A DNA stretch of 10,660 bases, from contig DAIESZ010000363.1 in the NCBI GenBank assembly GCA_027346035.1, positions 1 to 10,660 on the forward strand. The letters run 5' to 3'. How positions within the stretch are numbered: position 1 is the first letter of the stretch; the number at the start of each line of letters is the position of its first letter. Shown in pieces: positions 6,968 to 10,660 of the stretch. Position numbers and translations under genes: made by a program. The notes under the pieces were generated by a model. It was not told the DNA's origin. It searched no databases and saw only the letters and a program-made list of their open reading frames with translations. This DNA is from Propionibacteriaceae bacterium (lineage in GTDB: Bacteria; Actinomycetota; Actinomycetes; Propionibacteriales; Propionibacteriaceae).

Positions 6968-7840
6968 GTGGACACCTACCCCTTGGGACAGTTCAGCGTC
7001 AATCGGATCGGCTTCGGGGCGATGCAGCTTCCCGGGCCCGGAGTCATGGGCCCGCCGCGCGATCACCACGAGGCGATCGGCATCCTCCGGCGCGCCGTCG
7101 AGTGGGGCGTCAACCACATCGACACCGCGCAGTTCTACGGTCCCGACGTCGCCAACGAGTTGATCCGCGAGGCCCTGTACCCCTACCCCGACGACCTCGT
7201 GCTCGTGTCCAAGGTCGGGGCGTTCCGCGACGACCACGGCAACTGGCTCCCGGGCCAGCGCCCCGACCAGCTCCGCTCGGCCGTCGAGGACAACCTGCGG
7301 ACGCTCGGCGTCGATCGCCTCGGCGCCGTGAACCTGCGATTGCACGAGGGGCACACTCCCGGGGAGGAACCCGTTCGCCTCGAGGACCAGCTCGCCGAGA
7401 TGGTCGCGCTCCGCGACGAGGGCAAGATCGCCGGCGTCGGCATCTCGACCGCGAACCGCGTCCAGGTCGAGCAGGCGATCGCGCAGGCTGACATCGTCTG
7501 CGTGCAGAACGCGTTCAGCCTGCTCGACCGCTCGGACGCCGACGTGCTCGACCTGTGCGCCGCGCGGGGCATCGCCTACGTGCCCTACTTCCCCCTCGGA
7601 TCGGCCTTCCCGAACCTGCCGAAGGTCACCGACAATCCGGCCGTGCGCGCCGTCGCGGCGAGGCTGGGCGCGACCCCCGCCCAGGTCGGGCTGGCGTGGC
7701 TGCTGGCGCACCGCGAGAACATCCTGCTGATCCCCGGCACGTCGCGTCCGGCGCACCTCGAGCAGAACCTGGCCGTCGCCGACGTCCGGCTCTCCGACGG
7801 CGACATCGCCCAGCTCGAGGAGGGCGGCGTCACCTCCTGA
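6968..7840 (+). CDS. Aldo/keto reductase family oxidoreductase with altered catalytic tetrad
   Basis: The 290-aa protein has the (alpha/beta)8 aldo/keto reductase pattern: IGFGAMQLPG at the start, WGVNHIDTAQFYG with D52 and Y57, VLVSKVG with K82, then LGVDRLGAVNLRLHEG, GKIAGVGIS, QNAFSLLDR, YVPYFPLGSA and the NADPH-binding IPGTSRPAHLEQNL. Asp, Tyr and Lys of the classical tetrad are present. The position of the fourth residue, the His of DLYLIH-type strands, holds R124 in GAVNLR; H126 two residues later is the only nearby histidine. I recall NLR at this place in a subgroup of bacterial reductases of the YdbC kind, so it may be a subfamily trait. The GTG start is supported by the TAGGGT element. 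Substrate unknown. Confidence 0.92.
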   Translation: MDTYPLGQFSVNRIGFGAMQLPGPGVMGPPRDHHEAIGILRRAVEWGVNHIDTAQFYGPDVANELIREALYPYPDDLVLVSKVGAFRDDHGNWLPGQRPDQLRSAVEDNLRTLGVDRLGAVNLRLHEGHTPGEEPVRLEDQLAEMVALRDEGKIAGVGISTANRVQVEQAIAQADIVCVQNAFSLLDRSDADVLDLCAARGIAYVPYFPLGSAFPNLPKVTDNPAVRAVAARLGATPAQVGLAWLLAHRENILLIPGTSRPAHLEQNLAVADVRLSDGDIAQLEEGGVTS

Positions 7841-7860
7841 CGCCCGAGTCCGGGGAACCG

Positions 7861-7886
7861 ATTTCTGTCGTCCCGTTGACGGAAAT
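7861..7886. promoter_or_regulatory. Palindromic operator candidate upstream of the ROK regulator
   Basis: ATTTCTGTC (7861-7869) and GACGGAAAT (7878-7886) are inverted 9-bp arms with one mismatch around an 8-bp centre. The site is A/T-rich at its ends in an otherwise GC-rich sequence, a common look for ROK/NagC-type operators. It covers the -35 hexamer of the promoter below, so binding should repress the ROK-sulfatase unit. Confidence 0.6.
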
Positions 7887-7904
7887 AACCGACCGGCTTA
7901 GCGT
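7876..7904 (+). promoter_or_regulatory. Promoter of the ROK-sulfatase unit, leaderless
   Basis: TTGACG (7876-7881) and TAGCGT (7899-7904) are separated by exactly 17 bp. The ATG at 7911 begins 6 nt after the -10, where transcription should start, and there is no Shine-Dalgarno. This is the best primary-sigma promoter in the window. Confidence 0.65.
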
Positions 7905-7910
7905 CCTCGC

Positions 7911-9107
7911 ATGGACATCCACGGGCAGGTCGCTCAGCGGCACCGCGACGCTGTGCTGCGAGCCCTCCGGGATGGTCGTGCCCGCACCCGCTCGGAGTTG
8001 TCGCGCGAACTGCACATCGCCCGGTCGACGATCTCGGAGATCCTGAGTTCCCTCATCGACGAGGGCAGCGTCCTCCCGACGACGCGGCTGCACCCGGCGA
8101 AGGCGGGACGCGGGCGCCCGGCGGAGGTGCTCACGCTCGACCCCGCGGCGGGGCACTGCATCGGCCTCGACTTCTCCCACCACCGCGTCGTCGCGGTGAT
8201 CGTCAACGCGACCCGCGAGATCATCGCGACCCGGAGCACGACCTACGCTCAGCCGGACACCTGGCCCGCGCGCACCCAGGCAGCCATCGCCCTCATCGCG
8301 GAGATGGCGGACCGCCACGGGATCCACTACCGGTCGCTGCAGGTCATCGCCGTGGGCCTCCCCGGACCCAACTCCATCGCCTGGGCCCCGGAGGGCCGGT
8401 TGCCGGAGGGCGTCGACCAGGACTTTCGACGCGTCGGCCGCGCGATCACCCACGACTTCACCGACCACTTCGGCGTCCCGACCGTCGTCGACCACCACAT
8501 CCGGTTCGCCGCGCTCGCCGAATCGACGTGGGACCGGCCGCGGCCACTCGACAACCTGATCTACCTCCGCCTGTCGAAAGGGGTCGGTGGAGCCATCATC
8601 ACCGGAGGATCGATCGCCCGGGGTGCGCATGCGACCGCCGGCGAACTCGGGCACGTCGTCGTCGACCATTCGGACGCCGCGCGCGAATGCCGGTGCGGCC
8701 GGCGGGGCTGTCTGGAGACGCTCGTCTCGATCGACGGGATCCTGGCCACGGCCGCCGACCACGGTGGGGACTACACCGACCTGGCGAGTCTGGGCACGGC
8801 GATCGCCCACGACGACGCGGCGGCGGTGGCGGCGCTCGACTCGGCCGCACGCCAGGTGGGCGTGGTCCTGGGATTGGCGTCCCTGCTGATCGACCCGGCC
8901 GAGATCGTCCTGGCCGGCGAATGCTCGACGCTCGCCCCCGACTTCAGCGAGCGGGTCCAGCGCCACATGACGTCGGCGACGCTGCCCTACGGGCCGCGTC
9001 CGACGGTGCGAGCAGCCACCTTCCACGGGCAGGCGGGCGCGATCGGTGCCGCGTTGGCTGCGATCCAGGCGCACCACCGTGCCCTGTGGACCAGGCCGAA
9101 GGGCTGA
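7911..9107 (+). CDS. ROK-family transcriptional regulator
   Basis: The 398-aa protein joins an N-terminal winged helix-turn-helix (about 11-72, with RSELSRELHIARSTISEIL and the wing GRGRP at 66-70) to a ROK sugar-kinase-like domain. The ROK part has GLDFSHHRVVAVIV, GLPGPN, the GELGH motif (H248) and the zinc signature CRCGRRGCLE (C260, C262, C267). At the kinase catalytic site the usual DNDxN becomes DHHIR, so the catalytic Asp is His and the domain should sense a ligand, probably a sugar or sugar derivative, rather than phosphorylate it. Relatives such as NagC, Mlc and XylR repress catabolic genes until ligand binds. It lies behind an operator-like palindrome, and its stop overlaps the start of a sulfatase gene. 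The likely target is its own unit. Confidence 0.95.
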   Translation: MDIHGQVAQRHRDAVLRALRDGRARTRSELSRELHIARSTISEILSSLIDEGSVLPTTRLHPAKAGRGRPAEVLTLDPAAGHCIGLDFSHHRVVAVIVNATREIIATRSTTYAQPDTWPARTQAAIALIAEMADRHGIHYRSLQVIAVGLPGPNSIAWAPEGRLPEGVDQDFRRVGRAITHDFTDHFGVPTVVDHHIRFAALAESTWDRPRPLDNLIYLRLSKGVGGAIITGGSIARGAHATAGELGHVVVDHSDAARECRCGRRGCLETLVSIDGILATAADHGGDYTDLASLGTAIAHDDAAAVAALDSAARQVGVVLGLASLLIDPAEIVLAGECSTLAPDFSERVQRHMTSATLPYGPRPTVRAATFHGQAGAIGAALAAIQAHHRALWTRPKG

Positions 9108-10660
9108 TGCGCGTCATGGCCAGATGGAATGTGCTGTTCATCCTCACCGACCAGCAGCGGGTCGACACGCTGGGCTGTTACGGCAATCCGGTGGCCCGCA
9201 CGCCGGCCCTCGACGGGCTCGCGGCAAGCGGTACCCGTTTCGACAGGTGGTTCACCCCGACGGCGATCTGCACGCCCGCCAGGGCCAGCCTCCTGACCGG
9301 GAAGGCGCCGTTCCGGCACAAGCTGCTGGCCAACTACGAGCGCAATGTCGGGTATCAGGAGGATCTGTCAGACGACGAGTTCGCCTTCTCACGGGCTCTG
9401 CGACGGGCCGGATACAACGTGGGCCTGATCGGGAAATGGCATGTCGGAACGCGCAAGACCGCGGTCGACTTCGGGTTCGACGGCCCGGCGTTCGAGGGTT
9501 GGCACAACCCGGTGCATCACCCGGACTACCTTGCCTACCTCGACGAGCACGGCTACCCCCCGTACGCGATCTCCGATCAGATACGGGGGACGCTGCCCAA
9601 CGGCGCCCCGGGCAACCTGCTGGCCGCCCGCCTGCACCAACCGGTGCAGGCGACGTTCGAGTACTACCTCGCCGAGCGCGCCATCGACATGCTGCGCCGC
9701 TACGCCGACGACGCCGGCGACGGGAAACCGTTCTTCCTGAGCCTGCACTTCTTCGGGCAGCACCTGCCCTACATCCTCCCCGACGAGTACTTCGACATGT
9801 TCGACCCCGAGACCATCAGCTTGCCGAAGTCGTCGGCCGAGACGTTCGAGGGGAGGCCCCCGGTGCAGCGCAACTACAGCGCCCACTGGACGTTCGACAC
9901 GTTGACGAGCGAGCAGAGTCGCAAGCTGATCGCCGTCTCGTGGGGCTACGTGGCCCTGATCGATCAGCAGATCGGCCGGGTGCTGGCGGTTCTCGAGGAC
10001 CTGGGTCTGGCCGACGACTCGGCTGTCTTCTTCAGCTCCGACCACGGGGAGTTCACCGGCGCGCATCGGCTGCACGACAAGGGGCCGGCGATGTACGAGG
10101 ACATCTACCGCACGGCCGGCATCATCCGGGTGCCCGGTTCGCCGGCGGGCCAGGTCCGTCACGAGTTCGTCGGCCTGCTGGACTGCACGTCGACGATCCT
10201 CGAGGTGTGTGGCGTCGACCCGTCCGAGGCGGTGGATTCTCGGTCGCTGCTTCCCCTGGTCCGCGGTGAACAGCCGCCGTGGCGCCCCGATTTCGTCGGG
10301 GAGTTCCACGGCCATCACTTCCCGTATCCCCAGAGAATGCTGCGCACCGACCGCTTCAAGCTCGTGGTGAATCCCGAGTCCGTGAACGAGCTGTACGACC
10401 TGGAGGTGGATCCGGATGAACTGCTGAACCAGTACAACCATCCCGAACTCGCCGGGGTGCGCGCGCAGATGATGCGTCGTCTCTACACCCTGCTTCGTGA
10501 CCGGGGCGACAACTTCTACCACTGGATGACGTCGATGTTCGATGTCGGAGGGGTCGACTACGACCCGACGATGAGTGGTCTCGACGAGGATCGGTACCAG
10601 AAGGACTGCACGGCGAGGCACGTGGGGCCGACCTCGAATCGGCAGCCTCCGGCGCAGGAG
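9107..10660 (+). CDS. Type I sulfatase (arylsulfatase / phosphonate monoester hydrolase-like), 3' end outside the window
   Basis: The open frame runs 518 codons to the window edge with no stop. It has NVLFILTDQQR with metal ligand D15, the sulfatase signature CTPARASLLTG in which C55 of CTPAR would be converted to formylglycine, GLIGKWHVG (K110, H112), GQHLPY (H219), SSDHGEFTGAHRLHDKG (D312, H313, K325) and a C-terminal LYDLEVDPDE block. All active-site positions I can recall are filled, and the length suggests only a few residues are missing. There is no signal peptide, so it should act in the cytoplasm on an imported sulfate ester. Phosphonate or phosphate diesters are alternatives. The ATG at 9107 overlaps the ROK stop (ATGA). 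A second in-frame ATG at 9116 is equally possible, since GAAGGG at 9098-9103 lies 3 or 12 nt from them. Rare ATA and AGA codons (9581, 9122) contrast with the NAD operon. Confidence 0.93.
   Translation, partial: MRVMARWNVLFILTDQQRVDTLGCYGNPVARTPALDGLAASGTRFDRWFTPTAICTPARASLLTGKAPFRHKLLANYERNVGYQEDLSDDEFAFSRALRRAGYNVGLIGKWHVGTRKTAVDFGFDGPAFEGWHNPVHHPDYLAYLDEHGYPPYAISDQIRGTLPNGAPGNLLAARLHQPVQATFEYYLAERAIDMLRRYADDAGDGKPFFLSLHFFGQHLPYILPDEYFDMFDPETISLPKSSAETFEGRPPVQRNYSAHWTFDTLTSEQSRKLIAVSWGYVALIDQQIGRVLAVLEDLGLADDSAVFFSSDHGEFTGAHRLHDKGPAMYEDIYRTAGIIRVPGSPAGQVRHEFVGLLDCTSTILEVCGVDPSEAVDSRSLLPLVRGEQPPWRPDFVGEFHGHHFPYPQRMLRTDRFKLVVNPESVNELYDLEVDPDELLNQYNHPELAGVRAQMMRRLYTLLRDRGDNFYHWMTSMFDVGGVDYDPTMSGLDEDRYQKDCTARHVGPTSNRQPPAQE

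Noticed and set aside
7830..9077. Minus-strand open frame of 415 codons opposite the ROK gene
   Set aside because: It is the antisense shadow of a gene with unmistakable ROK motifs, with biased composition and no recognisable domain.
9389..10621. Minus-strand open frame of 410 codons opposite the sulfatase
   Set aside because: The plus strand carries the full set of sulfatase active-site motifs across the same interval, so this is a shadow.

Overview
The window is high-GC DNA (by eye around 70 percent) with strong GC3 bias, ATGA stop/start overlaps, and several start codons that lack a Shine-Dalgarno sequence but have a TANNNT hexamer 5-7 nt upstream. This is the style of an actinomycete (Actinomycetota) chromosome. 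I cannot name a genus. There is no sign of phage, IS element, CRISPR array, tRNA or rRNA.

Layout. At the left edge (1-56, minus) is the first part of a VOC/glyoxalase-fold gene, followed by about 425 bp with no convincing gene. Next comes a two-gene minus-strand unit (494-1112): a 64-aa XRE-type helix-turn-helix regulator and an overlapping small four-helix membrane protein. Two TGTCAAG/CTTGACA palindromes flank and overlap its promoter. A third minus-strand gene (1271-1936) encodes a membrane protein with two DUF4389-like repeats. A 295-bp divergent spacer then leads to the plus-strand genes.

The centre is a complete de novo NAD operon, nadA-nadB-nadC (2232-5799), coupled by ATGA overlaps. 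Together these enzymes convert aspartate and dihydroxyacetone phosphate through iminoaspartate and quinolinate to nicotinate mononucleotide. Ten bases after nadC follows a P-loop kinase of the uridine kinase/pantothenate kinase-like group. Its position suggests, but does not prove, a role in pyridine nucleotide or nucleoside metabolism.

The right part holds three genes that each look leaderless: a VOC-fold protein (6491-6925), an aldo/keto reductase with a non-canonical catalytic tetrad (6968-7840), and a ROK-family regulator (7911-9107). A sulfatase (9107 to beyond the right edge) overlaps the regulator by one base. A palindrome covering the -35 region of the ROK promoter is the obvious candidate operator. 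ROK plus sulfatase looks like a small locally regulated unit for a sulfated (or phosphonate/phosphate ester) compound, probably sugar-related. The sulfatase lacks a signal peptide, so it should act in the cytoplasm on an imported substrate.

Nothing here is clearly an undescribed system. The points most worth following are the ROK-sulfatase unit with its operator, the twin-operator XRE/membrane-protein module, the kinase attached to the NAD operon, and the aldo/keto reductase without the usual catalytic histidine.
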